14,461 nucleotides of DNA. Origin: SVKR01 sp963649145. Lineage in GTDB: Bacteria; Bacillota; Clostridia; Oscillospirales; Oscillospiraceae. Made by a program: the position numbers and the translations under genes. Each line of letters begins with the position of its first letter. Positions within the stretch are counted from its first letter, which is position 1. The stretch covers positions 1 through 14,461 of the forward strand of contig CAVJGI010000052.1 in assembly GCA_963649145.1 (NCBI GenBank). Direction: 5' to 3'. The notes below the pieces were generated by a model. The model searched no databases, was not told the DNA's origin, and saw nothing but the letters and a program-made list of their open reading frames with translations. Shown one piece after another: positions 1 to 7,510 of the stretch.

Positions 1-19
1 GAGGCAAATATATTGTAAC

Positions 20-49
20 AGGAGGGACCCAATCGAAAGGGTCCCTCCT
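20..49. terminator. Strong stem-loop at left edge, possible terminator
   Basis: Arms AGGAGGGACCC (20-30) and GGGTCCCTCCT (39-49) are perfectly complementary over 11 bp with an 8-nt loop. The run of T after it is poor on both strands, so it could be a terminator for the pot operon arriving on the minus strand or for a gene outside the window, or simply a structural repeat. The structure is seen directly; the role is inferred. Confidence 0.45.
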
Positions 50-60
50 TAACTGCGCCT

Positions 61-144
61 TTGCTTACTTTCCCCGCAGGGGGAAAGTAAGTCGCGTCCC
101 GCGGACGCGAAACAAATCAAATCCTCGCGCCGCGCACGGCGCGA
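61..144. repeat. Three-hairpin intergenic repeat, left copy
   Basis: Three consecutive perfect stems lie downstream of the pot operon: CTTACTTTCCC/GGGAAAGTAAG (64-74/81-91), TCGCGTCC/GGACGCGA (92-99/103-110) and TCGCGCCG/CGGCGCGA (125-132/137-144). Positions 91-123 match 14328-14360 on the opposite strand at 31 of 33 bases. It is therefore one copy of a repeat whose second copy lies inverted at the right end of the window. No coding capacity is visible. It may also act in 3'-end formation of the pot transcript. Confidence 0.8.
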
Positions 145-184
145 ATCCTATTTTATCTCCGCGTCCTTGGGGGCGAAACCTATT

Positions 185-2128
185 TCAGTTGATCTTGATC
201 TTCTCCCAAAGCGTATTCACATAATCCAGCGTCGCCTGATCAAGATTCCGGTAAGCATTGGCATTATAGAGCTCGGCGAAGTTCTCGATGCCGGGATAGA
301 GGACCTCCATCGCCTCCTCGCCCATATCGTCGATATAGGTCTCGGAATTATAAACCAGCGTGTTCGGCGAGGCGTAATAGGTGTATTCCGCGTTCGCGAC
401 GGCGGGCTCCTCGCTCAGCATGTAGTTGATGAAGATCTCGGCGAGCTCCTTGTTCTGGCAGCAGCTCGGAATGCACATCGCGTCGATATAATAGTTCGTG
501 GGCTCCGGGTAATAGAAGCGGAGGTCCACGCCGTCGGCTTGGGCGTCGAGCATGGTGAAGTAGTCCCCGGCGTAATAAGCGCCGATGGCTGCCTCGCCGG
601 ACTCCATCATGTTATAAATTTCGTCCATCACGAGCCCGTAGCGCAGGGGGCGCTGCTCCATCAGCGACTCCGCCGCCGCGTCCCACACGGCGCGATCCGT
701 CGTGTTGACGTCCAGCCCCGCGCGGTACATTGCCGTGCCGAAGGCGTCGCGCGCGTTGTTGAACTGGAGGATTCGCCCGGCGTATTTATCGTTCCAGAGC
801 AGCTCCCACGTGCCCGCGTCCGCCTCGTCCACCTCGGCGGCGTTATAGATGACGCCGATGATGCCGTAGGTATAGGGCACGGTGTAGCAGTCGTCGGGGT
901 CATAATAGAGCCCGTGGAACGCCTCGTCAACGTAGCGGTAGTTCGGGATGTTGTCGAAATCGAGCGGGAGGAGCATATCCTCCGCCGCCATGCGCGCGAT
1001 CATATAGTCCGAGGGGATGATCACGTCGTAGCTGACCGCGCCGGAGGCGAGCTTGCTGTACATATCCTCATTGCTCGCGTAAGTGGTGTAGTTCACGGTC
1101 ACGCGGCGGTCGTAGGTCTCCTCATACCAGCGCTCGAACTCCTTCACGGTGTCGAAGCTGTCCTCGCTGCCGTCGGAGATATACTCGCCCCAGTTATAGA
1201 CGTTCAGCACGAGCGGACGCTTCCCGGCGAACACGGCGAGGCACACGATCGCGGCAGCGAGCACCGCGGCGGCGGGGATGAGCGCCTTTTTTCCGAGCGG
1301 GCGGCGCGTCCGGCGGCGGCTGCGGCGCGCGGCGCGGTGGGCGCGCGACTGCTCGTTGTCGCTCAGATTGCTGAAGAGCAGCAGCGCGAGGATCACGAAA
1401 AAGATGATCGTCGCGAGGGCATACATCTTGGGTGTGACGGTCTTTTTCGTCATGTTGTAGATGCTGATGGGCAGGGTCTGGAAGCCGGTGCCGGAGGTGA
1501 AATAGCTGATGACGAAGTCGTCAAGGCTCATCGTGAACGCCATGATCGCGCCGGTGACGATGCCGGAGCTGATCTCCGGGATCGTGACCTTGAAAAACGC
1601 ACGCAGGGGCGTGCAGCCGAGGTCCTGCGCCGCTTCGGGCAGCGCCGGGTCCATCTGCTGGAGCTTCGGCAGCACCTGCAAAATGACATAAGGCAGACAG
1701 AAGGTGACGTGGGCGATGAGCATCGTCCAGAAGCTGAGGCTGTCCCGCAGACCGAAAAGTCTGCCGGCGAAGACGAACATCAGCATCAGGGAAACGCCGG
1801 TGATGATGTCCGGGTTCGTCATCGGGATATCCGTCACGGTGTCCATCACGCGGCGGTACCAGCGGCTGCGCAGGCGGTAAATGCCCACGGACGCCGCCGT
1901 TCCCATCACGGTGGAGATCGCCATCGCGGAGGCGGCGAGGATGAGCGTGTTCTTCACGCTCGCGAGCGTGTTGGTGTCCCGGAACAGCTCGCGGTACCAC
2001 TTGAGCGAGAAGCCGGAGAACACGGAAAGGCTCTTCGCCTCGTTGAAGGAGAACACGAGCAGGATGGCGATCGGCGCGAAGAGGAAGATGAAGATGATCG
2101 CGGTATAGATCTTGGAGGCAGTTTTCAT
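185..2128 (-). CDS. potC: Spermidine/putrescine ABC transporter, fused permease and substrate-binding protein (PotC-PotD)
   Basis: This 647-residue protein joins two normally separate polyamine-importer components. Residues 1-255 are a PotC-like inner-membrane permease with about six hydrophobic segments and an EAA loop (EAAQDLGCTPLRAFFK, 165-180) that docks the ATPase. A very basic linker follows (about 262-281, RAARRSRRRTRR), then an extra membrane segment (about 282-302). Residues 308 to the end are a PotD-like binding domain starting at LNVYNWGEYI, with DVIIPSDYMI (368-377) and VPYTYGIIGVIYN (417-429). The binding protein is thus tethered to the membrane rather than released as a lipoprotein. 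The ATG overlaps the potB stop (ATGA), so the two are translationally coupled. The exact polyamine cannot be read from sequence. Separate permease and binding-protein genes are the usual arrangement in enterobacteria. Confidence 0.92.
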   Translation of the reverse strand: MKTASKIYTAIIFIFLFAPIAILLVFSFNEAKSLSVFSGFSLKWYRELFRDTNTLASVKNTLILAASAMAISTVMGTAASVGIYRLRSRWYRRVMDTVTDIPMTNPDIITGVSLMLMFVFAGRLFGLRDSLSFWTMLIAHVTFCLPYVILQVLPKLQQMDPALPEAAQDLGCTPLRAFFKVTIPEISSGIVTGAIMAFTMSLDDFVISYFTSGTGFQTLPISIYNMTKKTVTPKMYALATIIFFVILALLLFSNLSDNEQSRAHRAARRSRRRTRRPLGKKALIPAAAVLAAAIVCLAVFAGKRPLVLNVYNWGEYISDGSEDSFDTVKEFERWYEETYDRRVTVNYTTYASNEDMYSKLASGAVSYDVIIPSDYMIARMAAEDMLLPLDFDNIPNYRYVDEAFHGLYYDPDDCYTVPYTYGIIGVIYNAAEVDEADAGTWELLWNDKYAGRILQFNNARDAFGTAMYRAGLDVNTTDRAVWDAAAESLMEQRPLRYGLVMDEIYNMMESGEAAIGAYYAGDYFTMLDAQADGVDLRFYYPEPTNYYIDAMCIPSCCQNKELAEIFINYMLSEEPAVANAEYTYYASPNTLVYNSETYIDDMGEEAMEVLYPGIENFAELYNANAYRNLDQATLDYVNTLWEKIKIN

Positions 2129-3024
2129 CTGCGGGCACCTCCTCCGTAAGTCTTGCGGTTGGCGGCATACTTCATGACCGCCATGCAGAGCAGCAGGATG
2201 ATCATCAGGATAAACGCCATCGCCGCGGCGAAATGCAGGTTATTCGCGACATACTGTCCCTCGATGGCGTCGCCGATGAGGAAGAATTTGCCGCTGCCGA
2301 GCTTCTGGGAGATATAAAACGTGCTGATAGACGGGATGAGCACCATCGTGATCCCGGAGATGACGCCGGGGAGCGACAGCGGGAAGATGACGCGCCGGAG
2401 CACGGAGCCGCTGTTGCAGCCGAGGTCGCGCGCCGCCTCCAGCAGCCGCGTGTCCATCTTCGCCGTGATGGAGAAGATGGGCAGGATCATATACGGCAGA
2501 TAGTCATAGACCATGCCGATGACGACCGCTGCCTCCGTGCCGATGATATGGACTTTGCCGAGACCGAGCGCGGAGAGCAGGCTGTTCAGAATGCCGGTGT
2601 CCTGCAAGATGGTCATCCACGCATAGGTGCGGATGAGGAAGTTCATCCACATAGGCAGCATGATGAGCGTCATCATGATCTTCTGCGTGCGCTCCTTCGC
2701 GCGCGCCATGATATAGGCGATCGGGTAGCCCAGCAGCAGGCAGACGGCGGTGGAGATGGCGGCGAGCTTCAGCGAGCGGAGGAAGATGAGCAGGTAGGTG
2801 AAGACCTCCGTCTCCGTGCCATCCGCGGCGGTGACGCTGCTCTTTGCGGTGAAAAAGCGGGTGATGTTCTCCGTCGTGAAGGCGAAGCTGTTGTCCGTGA
2901 AGGCGTAATACGCCACGAATGCGAGCGGGACGACGACGAAGAGCGCCGCCCACGCGGAATAGGGACCCAGCAGCGCGCGCTGGAGCCGTCCGGTGCGGCG
3001 GGTCCTGCTGGCGGCAGACGTCAT
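2125..3024 (-). CDS. potB: Spermidine/putrescine ABC transporter permease PotB
   Basis: A 299-residue integral membrane protein of the PotB/PotH permease type. It begins with a basic cytoplasmic tail (residues 1-19), has hydrophobic segments at about 25-45, 80-105, 118-140, 164-186, 217-238 and 265-287, and carries the EAA loop for ATPase contact at EAARDLGCNSGSVLRRVIFP (196-215). It forms the second half of the import channel with the PotC part of the next gene. The start overlaps the potA stop as ATGA (3021-3024), with GGAGG just upstream inside potA, and its own stop overlaps the potC start. The whole operon is therefore translationally coupled. The family call is firm; substrate specificity is inferred from the neighbours. 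Confidence 0.92.
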   Translation of the reverse strand: MTSAASRTRRTGRLQRALLGPYSAWAALFVVVPLAFVAYYAFTDNSFAFTTENITRFFTAKSSVTAADGTETEVFTYLLIFLRSLKLAAISTAVCLLLGYPIAYIMARAKERTQKIMMTLIMLPMWMNFLIRTYAWMTILQDTGILNSLLSALGLGKVHIIGTEAAVVIGMVYDYLPYMILPIFSITAKMDTRLLEAARDLGCNSGSVLRRVIFPLSLPGVISGITMVLIPSISTFYISQKLGSGKFFLIGDAIEGQYVANNLHFAAAMAFILMIILLLCMAVMKYAANRKTYGGGARR

Positions 3025-4142
3025 TCCTCCACCTCGTCTTCCTCAGGCTCGGCGAGCTCGTCGAGCTCGTTGGAGAAGGACGAATAGTCGCCGTAAAGCC
3101 CGGAATACTCGGATTTTTTCATAATGTGGATGGCGTCCGGCTCGATAAAGAGCCCGATATGCTCGTCCACGTCCACGAAATCGGTCGTCTGGATCATCCA
3201 CTTAAAGCCGCCGATGTCGACGATCACCTCGTAGTGGACGCCCATAAAGGTCACGGAGGTGACGACGCCGCGGAGGTGGCCGCGCTCTTCGGGCACGATG
3301 TCGACGTCCTCCGGACGGACGACGACGTCCACCGCCTCGCGCTTCGCGAAGCCGGCGTCCACGCAGTCGAAGGTGTGACCGGAGAAGCGGACCTTGTAGT
3401 CCTCCAGAAACACGCCGTCGAGGATGTTGCTCTCGCCGATGAAGTCGGCGACGAAGGCGTTTTTCGGCTCGTTATACACGTCGATGGGCGTGCCGATCTG
3501 CTGGATCCTGCCCTCGCTCATGACCACGACGGTGTCGCTCATCGTGAGCGCCTCCTCCTGATCGTGGGTGACGAAAACGAAGGTGATCCCGGTCGCCTTC
3601 TGGATCTTTTTCAGCTCCTGCTGCATGTCCTTGCGCAGCTTCAGGTCCAGCGCGGCGAGGGGCTCGTCGAGCAGCAGCACCTTGGGCTTCGCGACGAGCG
3701 CGCGGGCGATGGCGACGCGCTGCTGCTGGCCGCCGGAGAGCCCGGCGACGCGGCGCGACGCGAGGGCGGAGAGCTTCACGAGCGCGAGCATCTCCTCCAC
3801 CTGCCGCTCGATCTCCGCGCGCGGCAGCTTGCGCTCGCGCAGCGGGAAGGCGACGTTTTCAAACACGTTCAGGTGCGGAAAGAGCGCATATTTCTGGAAC
3901 ACGGTGTTGACGCTGCGCTTATGGGGCGGCACGTCGTTGATGCGCTCGCCCATAAACACGATGTCGCCCTCGTCCGGCTGCTCAAAGCCGCCGATGAGCC
4001 GCAGCGTTGTCGTTTTTCCGCAGCCGGAGGGACCCAGCAGGGTCAAAAATTCGTTGTCATAAATGTCGAGGTCGATATGGTCCAGAACGGTCTCCCCGTC
4101 AAAGGACTTGCTGACGCCGCGAAGCTCCACGATCTTTTTCAT
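3021..4142 (-). CDS. potA: Spermidine/putrescine ABC transporter ATP-binding protein PotA
   Basis: The cytoplasmic ATPase that powers the importer, 373 residues from the chosen ATG. All nucleotide-binding motifs are intact: Walker A GPSGCGKTT (37-45), Q-loop FQKYALFPH (82-90), signature LSGGQQQR (135-142), Walker B VLLLDEP (155-161), D-loop ALD (164-166) and switch histidine in THDQEEAL (H193). A C-terminal TOBE-like regulatory region (about 240-345) is followed by a very acidic tail. The frame stays open 43 codons further upstream, but only the ATG at 4142 has a ribosome site (GGAGGGAG, 4153-4160), and the extension would run through a terminator-like hairpin. First gene of the pot operon; potB overlaps its stop. 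Confidence 0.94.
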   Translation of the reverse strand: MKKIVELRGVSKSFDGETVLDHIDLDIYDNEFLTLLGPSGCGKTTTLRLIGGFEQPDEGDIVFMGERINDVPPHKRSVNTVFQKYALFPHLNVFENVAFPLRERKLPRAEIERQVEEMLALVKLSALASRRVAGLSGGQQQRVAIARALVAKPKVLLLDEPLAALDLKLRKDMQQELKKIQKATGITFVFVTHDQEEALTMSDTVVVMSEGRIQQIGTPIDVYNEPKNAFVADFIGESNILDGVFLEDYKVRFSGHTFDCVDAGFAKREAVDVVVRPEDVDIVPEERGHLRGVVTSVTFMGVHYEVIVDIGGFKWMIQTTDFVDVDEHIGLFIEPDAIHIMKKSEYSGLYGDYSSFSNELDELAEPEEDEVEE

Positions 4143-4550
4143 ACTCTGCGCGCTCCCTCCGGAAAAAATAAAAGTGATATGTCGGTTCCGGCATATCACT
4201 TGCAAAAATATCGGGCGAACGCGCACCCTGTCCCGCACCATATTACGGTACGAAAAGCGTGCTGCTCCCAATGGGTTTAGAGTCTATATAGCAAAGATTA
4301 CTTTTACTACTCTTATTGACCATTTCACAAGTTTTATGCCATGCGGCATCGGTTTATAAGTAACCAACTTTTGAAACTGAGCTTTTAACTCAATCAATAA
4401 GGCAACAACAAGTTGCCGAGCCGCGCTTATTTCATCGCGGCGCATGCGGCATTCGACCCGGCTGTCCGTATGGCCTTGGCCGGTCTTTCGCAAAACCGGC
4501 GGTCAAACTATCTTGCTTCGGAAGACTCTGATGATACTCCCAATTGAGAC
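4143..4550 (-). other. Long potA upstream leader without a convincing gene
   Basis: About 400 nt separate the promoter at 4557-4585 from potA. The stretch holds several short hairpins: GGCAAC/GTTGCC at 4401-4417, a bulged stem at 4479-4500, and the attenuator-like stem at 4172-4201. The part around 4284-4440 is visibly richer in A and T than its surroundings. A minus-strand frame at 4284-4445 would encode about 53 residues (MRRDEISAARQLVVALLIEL onward), but its ATG has no ribosome site and I do not recognise the product. It may be a structured leader RNA, a relic of an insertion, or both. A second possible extended -10 (TGCTATATA, about 4285-4293) lies inside it. Confidence 0.4.
4161..4201 (-). 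promoter_or_regulatory. Terminator-like hairpin in the potA leader (candidate attenuator)
   Basis: On the minus strand, AAGTGATATG (4201-4192) pairs perfectly with CATATCACTT (4181-4172). Three inner pairs (one of them a wobble) close a short loop, and the stem is followed by TTTTATTTTTTCC. The potA ribosome site begins at once after it (4160). A stem plus U-rich run inside a leader, directly before the first start codon, is the layout of transcription attenuation. It could instead be a DNA operator. The structure is seen; the regulation is inferred. Confidence 0.6.
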
Positions 4551-4585
4551 GCGAATATCATACCTGATTTTTCCCGCCCTGTCAA
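4531..4585 (-). promoter_or_regulatory. Strong SigA-type promoter for the pot leader with overlapping dyad
   Basis: On the minus strand, TTGACA (4585-4580) and TATGAT (4562-4557) are separated by exactly 17 bp, close to the SigA consensus. An inverted repeat, ATGATACTC (4531-4539) with GAATATCAT (4553-4561), matches at 8 of 9 pairs and spans the -10 box and the expected transcription start, so it is a candidate repressor operator. It points toward potA. Confidence 0.72.
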
Positions 4586-4647
4586 CGACATTTTTCGGCA
4601 GGGCTCCGTCTTTTTTCACAAACTTCGCGGTGGGGTGCATTTGTTCA

Positions 4648-4682
4648 AAAAAAAGAGACCGGCAAAGCCGGTCTCTTTTTTT
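4648..4682. terminator. Bidirectional intrinsic terminator after the CoA-transferase operon
   Basis: A perfect stem GAGACCGGC/GCCGGTCTC (4655-4663/4667-4675) with an AAA loop is flanked by A and T runs, so it gives a U-tract on either strand. It begins 3 bases past the stop of the CoA-transferase subunit B gene and ends the thiolase/CoA-transferase transcript, isolating it from the pot promoter. Confidence 0.92.
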
Positions 4683-4685
4683 GAG

Positions 4686-5342
4686 TCAGATCATGCTCTT
4701 CAGCTCCGGGCTGATGATCAGGGTCGCTTCGGTGGCTGCCTGAATCTGCTCGACGGTGAATTCGGGGTTATACTCGGTCAGGACAAGGCCCTTGTCCGTG
4801 CACTCCATAACGCCCATCTCGGTGATGATCTTGGTGATGCAGTGGACCGCCGTGTAAGGCAGACGGCACTTCTTCAGGATCTTGGGGTTGCCCTTCGCGG
4901 TGTGCTCCATCGCAACGATGACGTTCTTCGCACCGACCAGCAGGTCCATCGCGCCGCCCATGCCGGGCATCTTCTTGCCGGGGATGATCCAGTTGGCGAG
5001 GGAGCCTTCCTCATCGACCTCAAGGCCGCCGAGGATGGTGGCGTCCACGTGGCCGCCGCGGATCAGACCGAAGGAGACGGAGGAGTCGATGAAGCAGCCG
5101 GTCTCGCTGACAGCGGAGGGAGAGCCGCCGGCATCCACGACGTGGATGGGGTCACGGTTCTCGTCGGTCACATGACCGGTGCCGATGATGCCGTTCTCGC
5201 TCTGCAGGGTGACATGGATGCCCTCCGGCAGATAGTTGGGGACCAGCGTCGGCAGACCGATGCCGAGGTTGACGACGTCGCCGTCCTTCAGCTCTTTTGC
5301 AACGCGCTTGGCGATAAATGCCTTGATCTCAGACTTTTCCAT
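4686..5342 (-). CDS. atoA: Acetoacetate/butyrate-type 3-oxoacid CoA-transferase subunit B
   Basis: Subunit B (218 residues) of a heteromeric family I CoA-transferase that moves CoA between acyl-CoA and acetoacetate or short fatty acids in the cytoplasm. The family features are clear: the NLGIGLPT motif (25-32), the SENG signature with the expected catalytic glutamate E49, and a GGHVDATILGGLEVDEEG block. By eye it resembles E. coli AtoA closely over its whole length. Its ATG shares one base with the stop of the upstream subunit A gene (TAATG), with GGAGG inside that gene, so the two subunits are co-translated. The clostridial name ctfB would fit equally well. The preferred acyl-CoA donor cannot be decided from sequence. 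Confidence 0.93.
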   Translation of the reverse strand: MEKSEIKAFIAKRVAKELKDGDVVNLGIGLPTLVPNYLPEGIHVTLQSENGIIGTGHVTDENRDPIHVVDAGGSPSAVSETGCFIDSSVSFGLIRGGHVDATILGGLEVDEEGSLANWIIPGKKMPGMGGAMDLLVGAKNVIVAMEHTAKGNPKILKKCRLPYTAVHCITKIITEMGVMECTDKGLVLTEYNPEFTVEQIQAATEATLIISPELKSMI

Positions 5343-6025
5343 TAGTATTTTCCTCCCTCGACAACATAGTCCACGAACACGCCGGAGGTACGAACATCCT
5401 CAGGAGTGATGCGATCGACGATCTCTTCCGCCTCGGCGATAACGGTGTCGGCGGCGGTCGCCATCACGATGTTGAAGTTGCTGGTGTCGCCCTTGTACCA
5501 GACGTTGCCCGCCTTGTCGATCTTCGCGCCGGCGATGACGGCGAAATCGGCGTGGACGGGAGCCATCAGCAGGTAATCCTTGCCGTTGATGGTCTGCTTG
5601 CCGAGGCAGAGGGGGTTGTCCTCGACGATGGTGCCGACGCCGGTCGGGGTCAGGACGCCGCCGAGACCGGCGCCGTCGGCGCGGATCATCTCAGCGAGGG
5701 AGCCCTGCGGGACCAGAATGACCTCAAGGGTGCCTTCCTGCATATTCTGGGTCGCGACCTCCGGGTTCAGACCGACGTGGGTGGCGATCAGCTTCTTGAT
5801 CTGATGATTGTGGACCAGCTTGGCGACGCCATAGTAGTCCTCGCCCATCGGACCGCCGGGCATGGAGGCGTCGTTGCAGATCATGGTCAGATCCTTCACG
5901 CCGCTCTTGCTCAGAGCGTCGATGAACTTGTGCGCGTTGCCGCAGCCCATGAAGCCGCCGAACATCACGGTGGCGCCATCGGGGATGAGCTTCACGGCCT
6001 CTTCGATGGATACAAACTTAGGCAT
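5342..6025 (-). CDS. atoD: Acetoacetate/butyrate-type 3-oxoacid CoA-transferase subunit A
   Basis: Subunit A (227 residues) partners the next gene to form the CoA-transferase. It has the N-terminal glycine-rich CoA-binding stretch VMFGGFMGCGNAHKFIDAL (about 20-38), the VPQGSLAEMIRADGAGLGG block and LTPTGVGTIVE, all typical of AtoD/CtfA proteins, and full family length. AGGAGG (6036-6041) lies 10 bases before the ATG. It sits 80 bases after the thiolase gene, with a stem-loop between them, and its stop overlaps the subunit B start. With the thiolase this gives a route acetoacetate to acetoacetyl-CoA to two acetyl-CoA, or the reverse toward acetoacetyl-CoA for butyrate synthesis; direction is inferred only from pathway knowledge. 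Confidence 0.93.
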   Translation of the reverse strand: MPKFVSIEEAVKLIPDGATVMFGGFMGCGNAHKFIDALSKSGVKDLTMICNDASMPGGPMGEDYYGVAKLVHNHQIKKLIATHVGLNPEVATQNMQEGTLEVILVPQGSLAEMIRADGAGLGGVLTPTGVGTIVEDNPLCLGKQTINGKDYLLMAPVHADFAVIAGAKIDKAGNVWYKGDTSNFNIVMATAADTVIAEAEEIVDRITPEDVRTSGVFVDYVVEGGKY

Positions 6026-6054
6026 TTTTCAATTTCCTCCTACATTTGCGCTCA

Positions 6055-6086
6055 CCCGGCGGCAGATGATCTCTCGCGCCGCCGGG
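6055..6086 (-). other. Intercistronic stem-loop between thiolase and CoA-transferase A
   Basis: CCCGGCGGC (6055-6063) pairs perfectly with GCCGCCGGG (6078-6086) across a 14-nt loop. There is no T run after it on the minus strand, so it is more likely an mRNA processing or stability element that sets relative expression than a full terminator. Confidence 0.6.
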
Positions 6087-6104
6087 CGGTGTTTATTTGT
6101 TATT

Positions 6105-7364
6105 TCAGCACTTTTCCCAGATCGTGGCAACGCCCATGCCGCCGCCGATGCAGAGGGTGGCGAGGCCGTGCTTGGCGTCCTCGCGCTTCGCCATCTCGTG
6201 GATGAGGGTGACGATGATGCGCGCACCGGAAGCGCCGACCGGGTGGCCGATGGAGATCGCGCCGCCGTTGACGTTGACCTTGCTCATATCGAAGTGCAGC
6301 TCACGGGCGACCGCGATGGACTGGGCGGCGAAGGCTTCGTTCGCCTCGACGAGGTCCATATCCTCGATCTTCATGCCGGCCTTCTCCATCGCCTGACGGG
6401 ATGCGGGAACGGGACCGACGCCCATGATCTTCGGGTCGACGCCGCCGTGACCCCAGCTGACGAGCTTCGCCATCGGCTTCAGACCGTACTTCTTGACCGC
6501 TTCGCCGGAGGCGAGAACGATGGCGGCAGCGCCGTCGTTGATGCCGGAAGCGTTGCCGGCGGTGACGCGCGGGGTGTGCTTGCGGGCGTCCGCCTCGTGG
6601 ACCTCGCTCGGCTGGAAGGTGTGGACGATCTCGTCCTCGACGCCCTCAGGACCGCAGGGGAATGCGCCCTTCAGCTTCGCCATGCCCTCGGCGGTGGAAC
6701 CGGCGCGCGGGAACTCGTCGACCTTGAACTCGACCATTTCCTTCTTCTTCTTGATCATGACGGGAACGATCTCCGCGTCGAACTTGCCGGCCTTCTGAGC
6801 AGCCTCGGTCTTGAGCTGGGAGTTCAGACCGAACTCATCGAGCTCCTCGCGGGTGATGCCCCAGACGTCGCAGATGTTCTCGGCGGTGGTGCCCATGTGG
6901 TAGTTGTTGTAAGCGTCCCAAAGGCCGTCCTTGATCATCGTGTCAACGACCTTCTTGTCGCCCATGCGGGCGCCCCAGCGCTCGGCGGGCAGAGCGTAGG
7001 GAGCAGCGGACATGTTCTCGGTACCGCCGCAGACGACGATGTCGGCGTCCTCAGCCTTGATCGCGCGGGCAGCCTCGATGACGCTCTTCATACCGGAGCC
7101 GCAGACCATGCCGACGGTATAAGCGGGAACGCTGAACGGCAGACCGGCCTTGATGCCGACCTGACGGGCGGGGTTCTGGCCCTGCGCTGCGGTCAGGATG
7201 CAGCCGAACATCAGCTCATCGACCTGCTCCGGCTTCACGCCGGCGCGGTTCAGCGCTTCCTTGACGACGGTGGCGCCGAGATCCACGGCGGGGACATCCT
7301 TGAGGGAGCCGCCGAAGGAGCCGACCGCGGTACGGCAGCAGTTTACCAGATAGACTTCTTTCAT
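6105..7364 (-). CDS. atoB: Acetyl-CoA C-acetyltransferase (thiolase)
   Basis: Biosynthetic-type thiolase, 419 residues, interconverting two acetyl-CoA with acetoacetyl-CoA and CoA. Catalytic features are intact: nucleophilic C88 in VCGSGMKS, NEAFAAQ (342-348), H374 in GGAISIGHPVGASG, and C405 in CIGGGMG. It is about 27 residues longer than the usual 392 or so. The extra sequence lies at about 236-266, between LKGAF and VTAGNASGIND, where most thiolases have only a few residues. The reading frame is clean there, so this is an insertion and not a frameshift. GGAGG (7374-7378) is 9 bases before the ATG and a near-consensus promoter lies upstream. First gene of the operon with the two CoA-transferase subunits. 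thlA is the usual clostridial name. Confidence 0.93.
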   Translation of the reverse strand: MKEVYLVNCCRTAVGSFGGSLKDVPAVDLGATVVKEALNRAGVKPEQVDELMFGCILTAAQGQNPARQVGIKAGLPFSVPAYTVGMVCGSGMKSVIEAARAIKAEDADIVVCGGTENMSAAPYALPAERWGARMGDKKVVDTMIKDGLWDAYNNYHMGTTAENICDVWGITREELDEFGLNSQLKTEAAQKAGKFDAEIVPVMIKKKKEMVEFKVDEFPRAGSTAEGMAKLKGAFPCGPEGVEDEIVHTFQPSEVHEADARKHTPRVTAGNASGINDGAAAIVLASGEAVKKYGLKPMAKLVSWGHGGVDPKIMGVGPVPASRQAMEKAGMKIEDMDLVEANEAFAAQSIAVARELHFDMSKVNVNGGAISIGHPVGASGARIIVTLIHEMAKREDAKHGLATLCIGGGMGVATIWEKC

Positions 7365-7422
7365 GATAAAAAACCTCCAACTGCCCGGATTTCCGGGTAA
7401 ATTTTTCTTGTTCGCCGCGAGT

Positions 7423-7451
7423 ATTATAAACCCCTATGACGGAAAAATCAA
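7423..7451 (-). promoter_or_regulatory. SigA-type promoter of the thiolase/CoA-transferase operon
   Basis: On the minus strand, TTGATT (7451-7446) and a perfect TATAAT (7428-7423) are 17 bp apart. The predicted start lies about 50 bases before the thiolase ATG. A short hairpin (CCCGGA/TCCGGG, 7384-7397) falls in the 5' untranslated region just before the ribosome site. Confidence 0.82.
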
Positions 7452-7510
7452 GCATAAGCCGGGAAAAATGTGCGCATTTCCGTCAATTTTGCGAAAAAGC
7501 GGGAAAAGCC

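Noticed and set aside
167..2149. Long plus-strand open frame across potC-potD (660 codons)
   Set aside because: It is the antisense of a clearly conserved transporter; its Arg/His/Glu-rich translation is typical of a GC-rich shadow frame and has no family features.
2919..4280. Long plus-strand frame across potA
   Set aside because: Low-complexity antisense translation with no ribosome site or domain; potA motifs are intact on the other strand.
4284..4493. 69-codon minus-strand frame in the pot leader as a real gene
   Set aside because: It opens with TTG, neither that codon nor the internal ATG at 4445 has a ribosome site, and I recognise no family. Kept only as an oddity of the leader.
5862..7400. 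512-codon plus-strand frame across thiolase
   Set aside because: Antisense shadow of a well-conserved enzyme in GC-rich DNA.
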